Source: Pseudomonas sp. N040 (GTDB lineage Bacteria; Pseudomonadota; Gammaproteobacteria; Pseudomonadales; Pseudomonadaceae). From it: 64,000 bases of DNA. Location: positions 144,752-208,751 of the forward strand of contig NZ_JADOBE010000008.1 in NCBI RefSeq assembly GCF_015637705.1, written 5' to 3'. Shown here piece by piece: positions 1-11,457 of the stretch. The first letter of the stretch is position 1. Every line of letters begins with the position of its first letter. Position numbers and translations under genes: made by a program. The notes below the pieces were generated by a model. It was not told the DNA's origin. It did no database searches and saw nothing but the letters and a program-made list of their open reading frames with translations.

Positions 1-1
1 A

Positions 2-607
2 GGGGTGATCTCCACCTCGATCGCCGAAGCTGGTGCTTTTCTGCGCTCGTCGCCCGAAGTCGAGGTGCCGGATCTGCAACTGGTGTTCGTGGTTGCGCTG
101 GTCGACGATCACGGACGCAAGATGCACACCAGCCACGGTTTCTCCTCGCATATCGAAGTGCTGCGCCCCTACAGCCGCGGTACGGTCAAACTGGCCAGTG
201 CCGACCCGCGGGTGGCACCGAAGATCGACCCGAATTTCCTTGCCGATGAGCGCGACCTGAACCTGCTGGTCAAGGGCGTGCAGCTGCAGATGGATATCCT
301 GCAGAGCAGCCCGCTGCAGCCGTGGCGCGGCAAGATGCTCTACCCGGTACAGCGCGACGACGTTGCCGGGATCATCGCCGACATCCGGGCGCGTGCCGAC
401 ACCCAGTACCACCCGACCAGCACCTGCAAGATGGGGCCGGCCTCCGACCCGCTGGCGGTAGTCGATGCACAGTTGCGGGTGCACGGCCTGGAAGGCCTGC
501 GCGTGGTCGATGCGTCGATCATGCCGACGGTAACCGGCGGCAACACCAATGCGCCGACCATCATGATTGGCGAGAAGGCCGCCGACCTGATTCGCGCCGC
601 CCGGTAG
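2..607 (+). CDS. GMC-family alcohol/choline dehydrogenase, C-terminal part (5' truncated by window edge)
   Basis: This is the C-terminal third of a glucose-methanol-choline (GMC) FAD oxidoreductase. The reading frame is open from base 2, so the true start lies outside the window; the GTG at base 5 is an internal codon. The family's C-terminal signatures are visible: a [10 protein letters not shown] segment carrying the catalytic histidine, a VVDASIMPT stretch, and [17 protein letters not shown] with the second active-site position. The family oxidises primary alcohols or choline using FAD. The gene lies 70 bp upstream of an alkylsulfatase on the same strand, so a long-chain alcohol substrate is plausible (inference). 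The exact substrate cannot be told from this fragment. Confidence 0.9.
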   Translation, partial: GVISTSIAEAGAFLRSSPEVEVPDLQLVFVVALVDDHGRKMHTSHGFSSHIEVLRPYSRGTVKLASADPRVAPKIDPNFLADERDLNLLVKGVQLQMDILQSSPLQPWRGKMLYPVQRDDVAGIIADIRARADTQYHPTSTCKMGPASDPLAVVDAQLRVHGLEGLRVVDASIMPTVTGGNTNAPTIMIGEKAADLIRAAR

Positions 608-677
608 TCGCGGGCGGGCTGCCCGTTACCGCAACCAATCAAGACCCGACGGTCGACTGCAAGAAGGGAATGAATCC

Positions 678-2720
678 ATGAACAACTGCAAGATCATCAG
701 CCTGGTAGTGGCCTTGGGCTTGACCGGCGGGTTCACCGGTGGCGCACAGGCCGCTGGCGGCGGCGCGGCCGTGAGCGACCCGAATGCCCTGCAGGGCAAG
801 CATTTCGACGCCAAGGGCAAGCCGCCCTCGACATACACTGTCGAACTGCAGAACGGCCTGCGCGCCAGCCTGCCGTTCGAGGACCAGCGTGACTTCGAGG
901 AAGCCAGGCAAGGCTTTATCGCCGCGCCGCCGTACAAGCAGATCATGGCCGAAGCCGGCAACGTCGCCTGGGACATGGCCAGCTACGAGTTTCTCCTGCA
1001 GGACAAGCATTTCGACAGCATCAACCCGTCCCTGCAGCGCCAGGCGCTGTTGAACATGGCCTACGGCCTGTATGAAGTGGTGCCGGGCAAGGTCTATCAG
1101 GTGCGTGGCTATGACCTGGCCAACATCAGCTTCATCAAGGGCGATACCGGCTGGATCATCATCGATGTACTGACCGCCAAGGAAACCGCCAGGGCGGCGC
1201 TGGACTTCATCAACGCGCAACTGGGCAAGCGTCCGGTGGTGGCCGTGGTGATCTCGCACTCCCACGCCGACCACTTCGGCGGCATCCGCGGCGTGGTGGA
1301 TGAAGCCGATGTGCGCAGCGGCAAGGTGCCGGTGATCGCCCCGGCCGGCTTCATGGAGCATGCAATTGCCGAGAACGTGTATGCCGGCAATGCCATGACC
1401 CGCCGGCTGTTCTTCCAGTACGGCGTGTTGCTGCCGCGCAGCCCGTTTGGCCACGTCGACCAGTCGATCGGCAAGAACACCGCCTCCGGCAACCTGGGCC
1501 TGATCGCGCCGAACCGCTACATCAGCAAGGACTTCGAGACCCTGACCATCGACGGCGTCGAGATGGAGTTCCAGAGCACCCCGGGTACTGAGGCGCCGGC
1601 GGAAATGAACACCTGGTTCCCGCAGTTCAACGCCTTCTGGGCTGCGGAAAACATCACCGGCACCATTCACAACATTTACACCCTGCGTGGCGCCCTGGTG
1701 CGTGATGCGCTGACCTGGTCCAAGCACATCAACACGGCGCTGTACCGCTACGGCCAGACTGCCGAGGTGATGTTTGCCTCGCACAGTTGGCCGCGGTTCG
1801 GCAACGCGCGGATTCAGGAGGTGATGCGCACCCAGCGCGACGTGTATGCCAACCTGAATAACGCCGTGCTGCATGCAGCCAACCAGGGCGTGACCATCAA
1901 CGAGATCCACAATGTCTACAAGCTGCCGGAAAGCCTGAAGAGCAACTGGGCGGCGCACAGTTACCATGGCTCGGAAGAGCACAACAGCCGCGCGGTGATC
2001 AACCGCTACCTCGGCTACTGGGACGCCAACCCGGCGACGCTGATGCCACTGTCCCCCAGGGACTCGGCACCCTTGTATGTGGAAATGATGGGCGGCGCGG
2101 CGAAGATCATGGCCAAGGGCCAGGCCCTGGCCGATCAAGGCAAGTACCGTGAAGCCTATGAAATCCTCAACAAGCTGGTCTATGCCGAACCGCAGAACCA
2201 GGCCGCCAAGGACTTGCTGGCGGATGTTTACGAGCAGGTCGGCTACCAGAAGGAAAGCCCCAGCGTGCGCAACAGCTTCCTGGCGGCGGCCTACGAGTTG
2301 CGCCATGGAATGCCCAAGGGCGTGTCGCCCAAAACCCTGGGGCCGGACATGATCCGCGGCATGAGCACAGAGCTGTGGCTGAACTTCCTCGGCATCAGCC
2401 TGGATGGCAGCAAGGTGGCGGGCCAGCACTTCGTCTTCAACCTGAACACCCCGGACAACGGTGAGCAGTTCGTGGTCGAGCTGAGCAACTCGACACTGAC
2501 CAATATCAAGGGCCAGCAGGCCAAGGATGCCGACCTGACCCTTACCCTCAACCGCAGCGACCTGGAGCAGGTGATGGCGCGCCAGACCACCTTCAAGGAA
2601 CTGGCGGCTGCCGGCAAGGCCAGGTTTGACGGCGATCCCCAGCCGTTCACCCAGCTGATGGCGGCGATGACGCCCTTCACGCCGAACTTCGAGCTGCTGC
2701 CCGGCACCAGGGCCGAGTAA
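678..2720 (+). CDS. Secreted alkylsulfatase, metallo-beta-lactamase fold (SdsA1/YjcS-like)
   Basis: A 680-residue enzyme predicted to hydrolyse linear alkyl sulfates such as SDS to the primary alcohol and sulfate. Residues 1-26 form a signal peptide ending AQA. The zinc-binding HSHADH motif is at about residues 194-199, inside a metallo-beta-lactamase domain that runs to roughly 350. It is followed by the helical alkylsulfatase dimerisation domain and a C-terminal SCP2-like domain (about 560-675). Length and domain order match the SdsA1 family. A purine-rich RBS (AAGGGAATG) precedes the ATG. It follows the GMC dehydrogenase closely on the same strand, which suggests sequential attack on alkyl sulfates in or through the periplasm. 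Family assignment is firm; the substrate is inferred. Confidence 0.93.
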   Translation: MNNCKIISLVVALGLTGGFTGGAQAAGGGAAVSDPNALQGKHFDAKGKPPSTYTVELQNGLRASLPFEDQRDFEEARQGFIAAPPYKQIMAEAGNVAWDMASYEFLLQDKHFDSINPSLQRQALLNMAYGLYEVVPGKVYQVRGYDLANISFIKGDTGWIIIDVLTAKETARAALDFINAQLGKRPVVAVVISHSHADHFGGIRGVVDEADVRSGKVPVIAPAGFMEHAIAENVYAGNAMTRRLFFQYGVLLPRSPFGHVDQSIGKNTASGNLGLIAPNRYISKDFETLTIDGVEMEFQSTPGTEAPAEMNTWFPQFNAFWAAENITGTIHNIYTLRGALVRDALTWSKHINTALYRYGQTAEVMFASHSWPRFGNARIQEVMRTQRDVYANLNNAVLHAANQGVTINEIHNVYKLPESLKSNWAAHSYHGSEEHNSRAVINRYLGYWDANPATLMPLSPRDSAPLYVEMMGGAAKIMAKGQALADQGKYREAYEILNKLVYAEPQNQAAKDLLADVYEQVGYQKESPSVRNSFLAAAYELRHGMPKGVSPKTLGPDMIRGMSTELWLNFLGISLDGSKVAGQHFVFNLNTPDNGEQFVVELSNSTLTNIKGQQAKDADLTLTLNRSDLEQVMARQTTFKELAAAGKARFDGDPQPFTQLMAAMTPFTPNFELLPGTRAE

Positions 2721-2953
2721 CTGGCGCGCTGGGTGGCCCGGTTGGCTCCGCCGGCAGCTGCTTGTTGTCCTTGAGAACGAACTCGCGCTGCTGCGCCGGA
2801 GCAAGCCGGAACCGCGCGCATCCCGACGGATTTCAATGGCGGCCTGTTCTGGTGCCGCAGTCACCGGGGTGACGCGCATTTCCAGTTGACTCGCGACTAT
2901 CCCGCCGCGATCCTCGTAGCCCCGCTACAGCCTGTAGTCGCCAAGGACGTCCG

Positions 2954-5317
2954 ATGTCGAAAAGAAGCCGCAAGAATCCCCCCGCAGCCAAGGTCGCGGC
3001 AGCGCCGGAAACCAGCGCGGGGGCGCCGGCCTGGCGCAGCTGGCTGCTGCCGCTGGTGGCGATTCTGCTGCTGCTCGCTGTGCTGCTCTGGTGGGCCATG
3101 CCCGGGCGCTTGCCGCCCTCTGCACCGACACCCGCCGCCGGCGCCCCGCAGGCTGCCGCCGCGCTGGTCGATGAGCAGAGCTGCCAGGGCTGCCACGGCA
3201 CCGAGGTCAAACAGTGGCAGGGCTCCCACCACCAGCAGGCCATGCAGCTGCCAACCGCGCAGACGGTGCTCGGCGACTTCAACGACGTGACCTTCAGCAG
3301 CGACAAGGAAACCACGCGGTTCTTCCGCAAGGACGGCGGTTTCTGGGTCAATACGCCGGGGCCTGATGGTCAGCCGACAGACTTCCAGGTGGCCTACACC
3401 TTTGGCGTCGAACCCCTGCAGCAATATCTGCTGGAGCTGCCCGGTGGGCGTCTGCAACCGCTGGGTGTGGCCTGGGATACCGAGAAGAAGCAGTGGTTCC
3501 ACCTGTATCCCGGTCAGGGCATCGATGCCAGCAATGCGCTGCACTGGACCAAGACCGCGCAGAATGCCAACTACATGTGCGTCGAGTGTCACACCACCGG
3601 CTTCAAACGCAATTTCGATGACAACAAGAACAGCTTTTCCAGCCATTGGCAGGCCCTCGGCGTTGGTTGCCAGAGCTGCCACGGCCCGGCTTCCGAACAC
3701 CTGAATTGGGCGGCCAAGGCCGACAAGGATCAGCCGGGAAAAGGTTTCGCTAAGCCCTTGCTCAGCCAGACCAACAACCGTGCTCAGGTTGAAACCTGTG
3801 CCCGCTGCCATGCACTGCGCAGCCCGCTCGGCGATGGTTATAAACATGGCAATGCATTACTGGATGACTACCTGCCCAGCGGCCTGAATGCCACCCAGTA
3901 CGAAGTGGATGGCCGCATCAAGGGCGAGGTGTTCGAGTACGGCTCCTTCACCCAGAGCAAGATGTTCGCCAAGGGCGTGGCCTGCACCAATTGCCATAAC
4001 CCGCACAGCACCCAGCTCAAACTCGAAGGCAACGCGGTCTGCACGCAGTGCCATAACCCGGCTGGCAAAACGGCGGCACCCGGCATCGACGGTGCCGGAT
4101 TGCAGGCCATGGATTACGACAGCCCGGCACACACCAAACACCCGGCGGGCAGCCCGGCGGCGCAGTGCACGGCGTGCCATATGCCCGGCAAGTTCTACAT
4201 GGGCAATGACTTCCGCCATGACCACAGTTTCAGCGTGCCCAATCCGGCGCAATCCAAGGCACTGGGCACGCCGGATGCCTGCATGGGCTGCCACCGCGAA
4301 AGCCAATCGGACCTGCTGATCGAGCAGTTCAACGCCCTGTTCCCGAATTCCAAACCACACGACGGCGGTTATGCGCTGGCGCTGGATCAGGCACGCAAGG
4401 GGGCTGCTGGCGCAGCACGGGCGCTGCAGGCGCAACTGGCGCGCAGCGACCTGCCAGCCATCCGTAGGGCCGCATTGCTGGCGGAACTGGGTAATTACCC
4501 ATCGGCCCAGGCATTGGCACTGATCAGCAATGGGTTGAAGAGCGCGGATGGTGAAGTGCGTGAAGCTGCCGTCAGGGCGTTGCCGGCGATGGCCGCACCG
4601 CAGCAAGTCGGTCAGTTGCTCACTCCGTTGTTGCGTGACCCCCTGCGCGCGGTGCGCCTGGCAGCGATCTGGGAACTGGCGCAGCAGCCAGCGGAAGCGC
4701 GGCAGAACCTGACGCCGGCGTTCTGGCAGCAGCGGCTGGACGAGTACGAGCAGGTGCAGCTGCAATTGCTCGAACGCGGCGAAGGCAACATGAACCTCGC
4801 CAGCCTGTATCAGATAAGTGGCCGTAGTGCCCAGGTCGAAGCCCGGCTGCGCACCGCGCTGCAACGCGATCCGGATTTCCTCCCGGCGCTGGTCAGCCTG
4901 TCGCAGTTGCTTGAACAAACCAATCCGCAGGAAGCGGCGCAACTGCTTGATCAGGCGCTGCAGCGCAACCCGCAGGAAGCCCTGCTCTATCACAGCAAGG
5001 GCTTGTCGCTGGTGCGCCAGGGCGATTATCAGGCGGCGATTGTCGCCTTTGCCAAGGCCGACGAACTGGAGCCGGAGAACCCGCAATACGGTTATGTACT
5101 GGCGATTGCCCTGCACGACAGCGGTTCGCCGGATAAAGCCATCGCCCAGTTGCAGGCCATGCTCAAGCGCCAGCCGCACAACCGCAATGCGCGCATGGCA
5201 CTGGTCAATTACGCCAAGGAAACGCGCAATGCCGAGCTGATCCAGCAGGTGGTCGGCGACCTGTGGGAGATCAACCCGGACGATCCCATGCTGCAAGCGC
5301 GCCTGCCCCAGCGCTGA
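2954..5317 (+). CDS. Eight-haem c-type cytochrome fused to HEAT/TPR repeats
   Basis: A 787-residue membrane-anchored protein. After a basic N-terminus there is one membrane segment (about residues 30-48), then a cytochrome region with eight CxxCH haem-attachment motifs: CQGCH, CVECH, CQSCH, CARCH, CTNCH, CTQCH, CTACH and CMGCH, the first at residues 77-81. The C-terminal half (from about 470) has HEAT-like helical repeats and then TPR repeats. The haem domain should be periplasmic. The arrangement resembles the family annotated as multihaem cytochrome with tetratricopeptide repeats, whose redox partner is generally unknown. It follows the alkylsulfatase by 233 bp and converges on cysNC. No catalytic role can be assigned from the sequence. 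Confidence 0.85.
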   Translation: MSKRSRKNPPAAKVAAAPETSAGAPAWRSWLLPLVAILLLLAVLLWWAMPGRLPPSAPTPAAGAPQAAAALVDEQSCQGCHGTEVKQWQGSHHQQAMQLPTAQTVLGDFNDVTFSSDKETTRFFRKDGGFWVNTPGPDGQPTDFQVAYTFGVEPLQQYLLELPGGRLQPLGVAWDTEKKQWFHLYPGQGIDASNALHWTKTAQNANYMCVECHTTGFKRNFDDNKNSFSSHWQALGVGCQSCHGPASEHLNWAAKADKDQPGKGFAKPLLSQTNNRAQVETCARCHALRSPLGDGYKHGNALLDDYLPSGLNATQYEVDGRIKGEVFEYGSFTQSKMFAKGVACTNCHNPHSTQLKLEGNAVCTQCHNPAGKTAAPGIDGAGLQAMDYDSPAHTKHPAGSPAAQCTACHMPGKFYMGNDFRHDHSFSVPNPAQSKALGTPDACMGCHRESQSDLLIEQFNALFPNSKPHDGGYALALDQARKGAAGAARALQAQLARSDLPAIRRAALLAELGNYPSAQALALISNGLKSADGEVREAAVRALPAMAAPQQVGQLLTPLLRDPLRAVRLAAIWELAQQPAEARQNLTPAFWQQRLDEYEQVQLQLLERGEGNMNLASLYQISGRSAQVEARLRTALQRDPDFLPALVSLSQLLEQTNPQEAAQLLDQALQRNPQEALLYHSKGLSLVRQGDYQAAIVAFAKADELEPENPQYGYVLAIALHDSGSPDKAIAQLQAMLKRQPHNRNARMALVNYAKETRNAELIQQVVGDLWEINPDDPMLQARLPQR

Positions 5318-5369
5318 TCCGCTGTGGCGGCTTTCGCCAACCACCGGTGCGGGCTGGCGGGCATCCGCT

Positions 5370-7274
5370 TCAGATGGCCTCGGCCAGCAACCGGTCGATG
5401 GCCTCGCGCAGGCTGGTCGTGTCGCTGTTGATCTGCAGGTCCGGCGCGGGCGGCGCTTCGTACGGGCTGCCGACGCCGGACAGGTTGGGCAGCTGGCCGG
5501 CCCTGGCCTTCTTGTAGAGGCCCTTGACGTCACGGTCCTCGCAGACTGCCAGCGAGGTGCTGACATACACCTCGACAAAGTTCTCCGCGCCGATCAGTTC
5601 CCGCGCCATCTGCCGTTCGCGGATGAACGGAGAGATGAAGGCGGTCATCACGATCAGTCCGGCGTCCAGCATCAGTTTGGCCACCTCGGCAATGCGGCGG
5701 ATATTTTCCACCCGGTCGGCGTCGGTGAAGCCGAGGTCCTTGTTCAGGCCCTGGCGCACGTTGTCGCCGTCGAGGATGTAGGTCCGGTAGCCGCGCGCAT
5801 GCAGCTCCACTTCCAGGGCATTGGCGATGGTCGACTTGCCCGAGCCGGACAGGCCGGTGAACCAGATCACCTTGCCTTTGTGGCCATTGAGCTTCTCCCG
5901 GTCAGGACGGCTGACCGACAGCGCCTGACTGTGCACGTTCTGCGCACGGCGCATGCTGTGGGTGATCATCCCGGCGGCCACTGTGGCGTTGCTCATGCGG
6001 TCGACCAGGATGAAGCCGCCGAGCGCCCGCGACTGCCGGTAGCTGTCGAACACCAGCGGCTTGCTGGTGGCGAGGGTGCACACGCTGATGTCATTCAGCG
6101 CCAGCTGCTTGCTGGCGTCATGCGCCAGGGTGTTGATATCGACCCGGTGCTTGATCCCGGTGAGCGAGGCGGACGCCCACTGGGTGGCCAGCTTGATGTC
6201 GTAGCTGCGGCCGATCAGCCCGGCGTCCTCGTGCAGCCACACCAGCGTCGCCTCAAACTGGTCGGTGGTCTCCAGCGGCTTCTGGCTGAGCGCCAGGATG
6301 TCGCCGCGCGAGGCGTCGATCTCCTTGTCCAGGCGCAGGGTCACGGCATCGCCGCAGACGGCCTGCTGCCGCGGGCCGTCCATGCTGACGATCTCGGCAA
6401 CGCACGCGGTCTGCCCGGAACGGGTGACGCGAATCTCGTCGCCGACGCTGACCCGGCCCTCGCTGAGGTAGCCGCTGAAGCCGCGGAACGAGGCGTCCGG
6501 GCGATTGACCCACTGCACCGGAAACACCAGGCGCTCGGACTGCGCGGTGCTGACCTCGATCGTTTCCAGGCAACCCAGCAGTGTCGGGCCGGCATACCAG
6601 GGCGTGTTCGGCGAGCGCTGGGTGATGTTGTCGCCGCGCAGGGCGCTCAGCGGGATGGGCGTGATGCTGGCAAAGCCGAGGCCGCCGGCGAAGGTCTGGA
6701 AGTCCGCGCAGATCTGCTCGAACGCGGTGGCGTCGAAGCCCAGCAGGTCCATCTTGTTCACCGCCAGCACGACATGGCGGATCCCCATCAGCGAGACCAG
6801 GTAGGCGTGCCGGCGCGTCTGCGTTAGCACCCCCTGGCGGGCATCCACCAGGATCACCGCCATGTCCGCAGTCGAGGCGCCGGTGACCATGTTGCGCGTG
6901 TACTGCTCGTGCCCGGGGGTGTCGGCGACGATGAACTTGCGCTTGGCGGTGGCAAAGAAGCGGTAGGCCACGTCGATGGTGATGCCCTGTTCGCGCTCCG
7001 CCGCCAGGCCGTCGACCAGCAGGGCGAAATCGATCCCGTCGCCCTGGGTGCCGTGCTTCTTCGATTCGGCCTTGAGGGTCGCCAACTGGTCGTCGGTCAG
7101 TTGTTGGGCGTCCCACAGCAGGCGTCCGATCAGGGTGCTCTTGCCGTCGTCGACGCTGCCGCAGGTGATGAAGCGCAGCAGGTCCTGGTCCTGTTGTTGT
7201 GCCAGGTAGGCCCCGATCGTCGCGGGCTGCGGGGTGGTCATGCTGGTCATGCCGATGGGTGCCTTGCGTGCCAT
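5370..7274 (-). CDS. cysNC: Sulfate adenylyltransferase GTPase subunit fused to APS kinase (CysNC)
   Basis: A bifunctional 634-residue protein. The N-terminal CysN GTPase drives APS synthesis with CysD; the C-terminal CysC kinase phosphorylates APS to PAPS. GTPase motifs are visible: G1 [10 protein letters not shown]3 [12 protein letters not shown] and G4 NKMD. The kinase begins near residue 445 with the P-loop GLSGSGKST and contains [14 protein letters not shown]. The chosen ATG at 7274 overlaps the cysD stop by one base (TGATG), indicating translational coupling. The open frame extends farther upstream but there it only shadows cysD. Length agrees with CysNC fusions. Confidence 0.95.
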   Translation of the reverse strand: MARKAPIGMTSMTTPQPATIGAYLAQQQDQDLLRFITCGSVDDGKSTLIGRLLWDAQQLTDDQLATLKAESKKHGTQGDGIDFALLVDGLAAEREQGITIDVAYRFFATAKRKFIVADTPGHEQYTRNMVTGASTADMAVILVDARQGVLTQTRRHAYLVSLMGIRHVVLAVNKMDLLGFDATAFEQICADFQTFAGGLGFASITPIPLSALRGDNITQRSPNTPWYAGPTLLGCLETIEVSTAQSERLVFPVQWVNRPDASFRGFSGYLSEGRVSVGDEIRVTRSGQTACVAEIVSMDGPRQQAVCGDAVTLRLDKEIDASRGDILALSQKPLETTDQFEATLVWLHEDAGLIGRSYDIKLATQWASASLTGIKHRVDINTLAHDASKQLALNDISVCTLATSKPLVFDSYRQSRALGGFILVDRMSNATVAAGMITHSMRRAQNVHSQALSVSRPDREKLNGHKGKVIWFTGLSGSGKSTIANALEVELHARGYRTYILDGDNVRQGLNKDLGFTDADRVENIRRIAEVAKLMLDAGLIVMTAFISPFIRERQMARELIGAENFVEVYVSTSLAVCEDRDVKGLYKKARAGQLPNLSGVGSPYEAPPAPDLQINSDTTSLREAIDRLLAEAI

Positions 7275-8716
7275 CAGAAGTAGCCCTCCTGCTTTTTCTT
7301 TTCCATGCTGGCGGAACTGTCGCTGTCGATGGCGCGGCCCTGGCGCTCCGAACTGCGCGAGGCGAGCAGCTCCATGATGATTTCGGCCACCGAGCCGGCC
7401 TGTGATTCCACCGCCCCGGTCAGCGGGTAGCAGCCGAGCGTGCGGAAGCGGATCGTGCGCGCCTCGATCTTCTCGTCCGGCAGCAGGCGCATGCGCGCAT
7501 CGTCGACCAGCAGCAGCATGCCGTTGCGCTCGACCACCGGGCGCAGCCTGGCGAAGTACAGCGGCACCAGGGGAATGTCCTGCAGGTAGATGTATTGCCA
7601 GATGTCCAGCTCGGTCCAGTTGGACAGCGGAAACACACGGATGCTCTCGCCGCGGTGCTTGCGCGTGTTGTACAGGTTCCACAGCTCGGGGCGCTGCTGT
7701 TTCGGGTCCCACTGATGGCTCTGGGTGCGGAAGGAGAAGATCCGTTCCTTGGCCCGCGACTTCTCTTCGTCGCGCCGCGCACCGCCGAACACCAGGTCGA
7801 ACTGGTACTTGTCCAGGGCCTGCTTGAGGCCTTCGGTCTTGGTGATGTCAGTGTGCAGGGCCGAGCCGTGGTCGAAGGGGTTGATGTCCTTGCTGATGGC
7901 GTCCGGGTTGACATGCACCAGCAGGTCCATGCCGCTCTCGCGCGCCATCAGGTCGCGGAACAGGTACATTTCCTGGAACTTCCAGCGGGTATCCACATGC
8001 AGTAGCGGGAACGGCGGCACGGAGGGCCAGAAGGCCTTGCGCGCCAGGTGCAGCATCACCGCGCTGTCCTTGCCCATGGAGTAGAGCATGCAGGGATTTT
8101 CCGACTCGGCGAGGGCCTCGCGGATGATCTGCAGGCTTTCCGCTTCCAGGCGCTTGAGGTGCGGCGTGAGTGGCCGCCGGGTGCCGGCCGCGGCGCTGCG
8201 AGTGCCGACGTCGAGCAGTGCCGGGTAGCCCAGCAGGCCCAGCTCGACCCGGTCTGGCGGGGTGGTCTGCCGGCACAGGCCGGTCAGTCGCCCGCTGGGG
8301 AAGATCACCAGGTCCTTGCCCAGATGCGCCTGCAGTTGCTGCAGGCCGTTCGCCAGTTGTGCCGCATCGAGGCTCACGTGGCCCAGCGGCAGCCAGTAGC
8401 GCGCGCCGCGTGCATCGTTGGCGTGGAGGAATGTCTGGCCGTCCGCGCTGCTGCTCAACTGGGCGAACAGCACCAGCTTGCGCTTGGCCCGGGCCCGTTC
8501 AATCTCCCAGGCCAGCACCGCCGGGGTCGGGGTACGACCCAGTTCGTCGGTCAGGCTTGCCGCGCTCAATTCCGCCGGCAGCAGCGCGAGTTCATGCAGG
8601 CGCCGCTCGGCGGTGCGCTTGGTGTCGGCTTGCGCGAGCTGCTGCAGGTGGACAAATGCCGACTGCGTATCCCATATCACGGGAGCGTCCAGTCCGAGGA
8701 GATCAGGGTTGGCCAT
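7274..8716 (-). CDS. cysD: Sulfate adenylyltransferase subunit CysD with a ~180-residue N-terminal extension
   Basis: The C-terminal ~298 residues (from about 183) are a normal CysD: an [16 protein letters not shown] start, the PP-loop [27 protein letters not shown], and the C-terminal KKKQEGYF. CysD adenylylates sulfate with CysN. The reading frame continues upstream without a stop to an ATG at 8716 that has an AAAGG ribosome site, giving 480 residues. I see no ATG, GTG or TTG near the usual CysD start, so the extension appears real. I do not recognise the extension (residues 1-180). It is mostly helical at first, then has [13 protein letters not shown] and [13 protein letters not shown] segments. 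cysD is coupled to cysNC and diverges from the TauE-like gene. Confidence 0.9.
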   Translation of the reverse strand: MANPDLLGLDAPVIWDTQSAFVHLQQLAQADTKRTAERRLHELALLPAELSAASLTDELGRTPTPAVLAWEIERARAKRKLVLFAQLSSSADGQTFLHANDARGARYWLPLGHVSLDAAQLANGLQQLQAHLGKDLVIFPSGRLTGLCRQTTPPDRVELGLLGYPALLDVGTRSAAAGTRRPLTPHLKRLEAESLQIIREALAESENPCMLYSMGKDSAVMLHLARKAFWPSVPPFPLLHVDTRWKFQEMYLFRDLMARESGMDLLVHVNPDAISKDINPFDHGSALHTDITKTEGLKQALDKYQFDLVFGGARRDEEKSRAKERIFSFRTQSHQWDPKQQRPELWNLYNTRKHRGESIRVFPLSNWTELDIWQYIYLQDIPLVPLYFARLRPVVERNGMLLLVDDARMRLLPDEKIEARTIRFRTLGCYPLTGAVESQAGSVAEIIMELLASRSSERQGRAIDSDSSASMEKKKQEGYF

Positions 8717-8869
8717 GGCGTACCTTTGCTTGTCGCAATATGCGGTTATTTTTATATGGCGCCTAAAATACACCATTAGAGATGGGTTGCTTGCATAAAA
8801 TCGGCTCAAATTACAGAATGCGACGAAATTTCCCTGGCGAGTACACCCTGATGCCCGCACGACTCCAGC

Positions 8870-9646
8870 ATGCTTGACGGTAGCTACACCCTCGCGGGCG
8901 CCCTGACCGGGTTTGTCGTCGGCCTGACCGGGGTCGGCGGGGGTGCACTGATGATGCCGATCCTGTTGCTGCTCGGCGTGAACCCGATCACTGCAGTGGC
9001 GACCGACCTCTGGTTTGCCGCCCTGACCAAGCTGGTCGCGGCCGGCATTCACAGTCGCGCCGAACAGGTCGACTGGACCGTGGTCCGTCGCCTGTGGCTG
9101 GGCAGCCTGCCGCTGGCGCTGCTGATCGTGCTGCTGGTGAGTGCCGGCGCCAGCGTGCAGAAGGTCGACTGGCTGGGCCAGGCGATCGGCGGTGTGGTGC
9201 TGCTGACCGCCGCGGGCATGCTGCTGGCGCCATGGCTGCGGGCGCTGGCCACGCGCAGCCGGATCGGCAATCCGCGACAGTTCATGCGCTGGCAGCCGGC
9301 CATGACCGTGGTCGCCGGTGCCGTGCTGGGCCTGTGCGTGGCACTGACCTCGGTCGGCGCCGGAGCGCTGGGCAGCGTGATACTGCTGTACCTGTATCCG
9401 CTGCGCATGACCCCGCATCGGCTGGTGGCCACCGACATCATGCACGCCATCCCGCTGGCGCTGGTGGCCGGGCTGGGTTACCTGTTCGCCGGCCGGGTCG
9501 ACGGCAACATGCTGCTCAGCCTGCTCGCCGGCTCGATTCCGGCGGTCATCGCCGGCAGCCTGCTGAGCCGCCGCCTAAATGGCCGCTGGCTGCAGGTGGC
9601 GCTGGCACTGGTGCTGCTGGCGGCCGGACTGAAAACCCTGGGCTGA
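8870..9646 (+). CDS. TauE/SafE-family sulfite/organosulfonate exporter-like membrane protein
   Basis: A 258-residue integral membrane protein with about eight hydrophobic segments. The N-terminal repeat contains [20 protein letters not shown] and the second half contains [17 protein letters not shown], the paired glycine-rich signatures of the TauE/SafE (DUF81) family. Members move small anions such as sulfite, sulfoacetate or thiosulfate across the inner membrane. It starts 153 bp from cysD on the opposite strand, and the shared intergenic region suggests joint regulation with sulfate activation (inference). Substrate and direction are not determined by the sequence. Confidence 0.88.
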   Translation: MLDGSYTLAGALTGFVVGLTGVGGGALMMPILLLLGVNPITAVATDLWFAALTKLVAAGIHSRAEQVDWTVVRRLWLGSLPLALLIVLLVSAGASVQKVDWLGQAIGGVVLLTAAGMLLAPWLRALATRSRIGNPRQFMRWQPAMTVVAGAVLGLCVALTSVGAGALGSVILLYLYPLRMTPHRLVATDIMHAIPLALVAGLGYLFAGRVDGNMLLSLLAGSIPAVIAGSLLSRRLNGRWLQVALALVLLAAGLKTLG

Positions 9647-9679
9647 GCGGCGACCGCCAGCCCGGGCGCGGTTGCTGCC

Positions 9680-11350
9680 TTAGCCGGCGTTCGGGGCGAG
9701 GGCCGCATCGACGATCTGCTGCGCCTCGGCCACCAGCCGTTGCAGATGCGCTTGGCCGATAAAACTCTCGGCGTAGATCTTGTAGATGTCCTCGGTGCCG
9801 GAGGGGCGCGCGGCGAACCAGCCGTTTTCAGTGATCACCTTCAGGCCGCCGATGGCTTCGTCGTTGCCCGGCGCGTGGCTGAGGATGCTCTGGATCGGTT
9901 CGCCGGCCAGTTCGGTCGAGCGCACCTGCTGCGGCGCCAGTTTGCCCAGCTGCTTTTTCTGCGCGGGTGTCGCCGCTGCATCAATGCGCGTGGAGACCGG
10001 CTCGCCGAGCTCCTGCACCAGCGCCTGATAACGTTCGCCCGGGTCGCGGCCGCTGACAGCGGTCATCTCCGCGGCCAGCAGGGCCGGGATCAAACCGTCC
10101 TTGTCGGTGCTCCACACCGTGCCGTCACGGCGCAGGAAGGAAGCGCCGGCGCTCTCTTCACCACCAAAGCCCAATGAACCATCAAACAGTCCGGCGGCAA
10201 AATACTTGAAGCCGACCGGCACTTCATACAGCCGCCGGCCGAGTTTACGGCTGACCCGGTCGATCAGCCCGCTGCTGACCACGGTCTTGCCAATCGCCGC
10301 ATCGGCACGCCATTGCGGCCGCTGCTGGAACAGGTAGTCGATGGCCACCGCCAGGTAGTTGTTCGGCTGCATCAGACCCATCCCAGGGGTGACGATGCCA
10401 TGGCGGTCGTGGTCTGGGTCGCAGGCGAAGGCCACCTGGTAGCGGTCCTTGAGGGCGATCAGGCCGTGCATCGCGTAAGCCGAGGAAGGGTCCATGCGCA
10501 CCCGCCCGTCCCAGTCCAGGCTCATGAAGCGGAAAGTCGGATCGACCTGGGTGTTGACCACGTCCAGATCGAGCTTGTAATGCTCGGCAATCGCCGGCCA
10601 GTAACGCACGCCGGCACCGCCCAGCGGGTCGACGCCCAGGCGCAGGCCGGAAGCGGCAATCGCCTGCATGTCGATGACATTGCCCAGATCGCGCACATAA
10701 CTGTTCAGGTAGTCATGCCGGTGCGTTGTTGCAGCGCGCAGCGCCTGGGCGTAGCCGATGCGCTTGATGCCCTGCAGGCCGGCGGCGAGCAGTTCATTGG
10801 CGCGGTTCTCGATCCAGCGGGTGATGTCGCTGTCGGCCGGCCCGCCGTTGGGCGGGTTGTACTTGAAGCCGCCGCTTTCCGGCGGATTGTGTGACGGGGT
10901 GATGACGATGCCGTCGGCCAGGCCGCTATTTTTATTACTGAAACTGCGCCCGCGGTTGTAGCAGAGGATGGCGTGGGAAACCGCCGGGGTCGGGGTGTAT
11001 TCATCCTCCGCCGCCAGCATCACCTCGACGCCATTGGCCGCCAGCACTTCCAGCGCGCTGGCGCTGGCCGGGGTGGACAGCGCATGGGTGTCGATGCCGA
11101 GGAACAACGGGCCGTTGATGCCCTGCGCCTGGCGGTATTCGCAGATCGCCTGGCTGATGGCCAGCACATGCCCCTCATTGAAACCCAGATCAAACGAGCA
11201 ACCACGATGGCCTGAAGTGCCGAAGGCTACCCGTTGGCTGCTGATCGCCGGATCCGGCTGGCCGGTGTAATAGGCACTGACCAGCAGCGGTACGTTGACC
11301 AGCATTGACGGCAAAACCTGAGTGCCTGCCAGCGGGTGGGTGTTACTCAT
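9680..11350 (-). CDS. pgm: Phosphoglucomutase, alpha-D-glucose specific
   Basis: A 556-residue enzyme that interconverts glucose-1-phosphate and glucose-6-phosphate in the cytoplasm. Visible motifs are the substrate-binding FGTSGHRG near residue 40, the phosphoserine loop [13 protein letters not shown], the metal-binding DPDHDRHG, the sugar loop GGEESAG, and the C-terminal phosphate loop [15 protein letters not shown]. Length agrees with E. coli-type Pgm (about 546). The start at 11350 is preceded by GGAG at suitable spacing; the longer frame upstream has no family similarity that I can see. It converges on the TauE-like gene with a 33 bp gap. Confidence 0.96.
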   Translation of the reverse strand: MSNTHPLAGTQVLPSMLVNVPLLVSAYYTGQPDPAISSQRVAFGTSGHRGCSFDLGFNEGHVLAISQAICEYRQAQGINGPLFLGIDTHALSTPASASALEVLAANGVEVMLAAEDEYTPTPAVSHAILCYNRGRSFSNKNSGLADGIVITPSHNPPESGGFKYNPPNGGPADSDITRWIENRANELLAAGLQGIKRIGYAQALRAATTHRHDYLNSYVRDLGNVIDMQAIAASGLRLGVDPLGGAGVRYWPAIAEHYKLDLDVVNTQVDPTFRFMSLDWDGRVRMDPSSAYAMHGLIALKDRYQVAFACDPDHDRHGIVTPGMGLMQPNNYLAVAIDYLFQQRPQWRADAAIGKTVVSSGLIDRVSRKLGRRLYEVPVGFKYFAAGLFDGSLGFGGEESAGASFLRRDGTVWSTDKDGLIPALLAAEMTAVSGRDPGERYQALVQELGEPVSTRIDAAATPAQKKQLGKLAPQQVRSTELAGEPIQSILSHAPGNDEAIGGLKVITENGWFAARPSGTEDIYKIYAESFIGQAHLQRLVAEAQQIVDAALAPNAG

Positions 11351-11457
11351 GTTAGGGCTCCATTGCGATGATCGGTCTTTTAAGTCTATCTGCTTCAAGC
11401 TCGCAGAGCGTTGCTCAAGCTCAACCCGAAGTGATTGGTGTTGTGTGCAGTCTTGAT

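Noticed and set aside
639..2879. A 746-codon open frame antisense to the alkylsulfatase
   Set aside because: It mirrors a gene with clear signal peptide and metal-binding motif, has no recognisable domain, and is expected from high GC at third positions.
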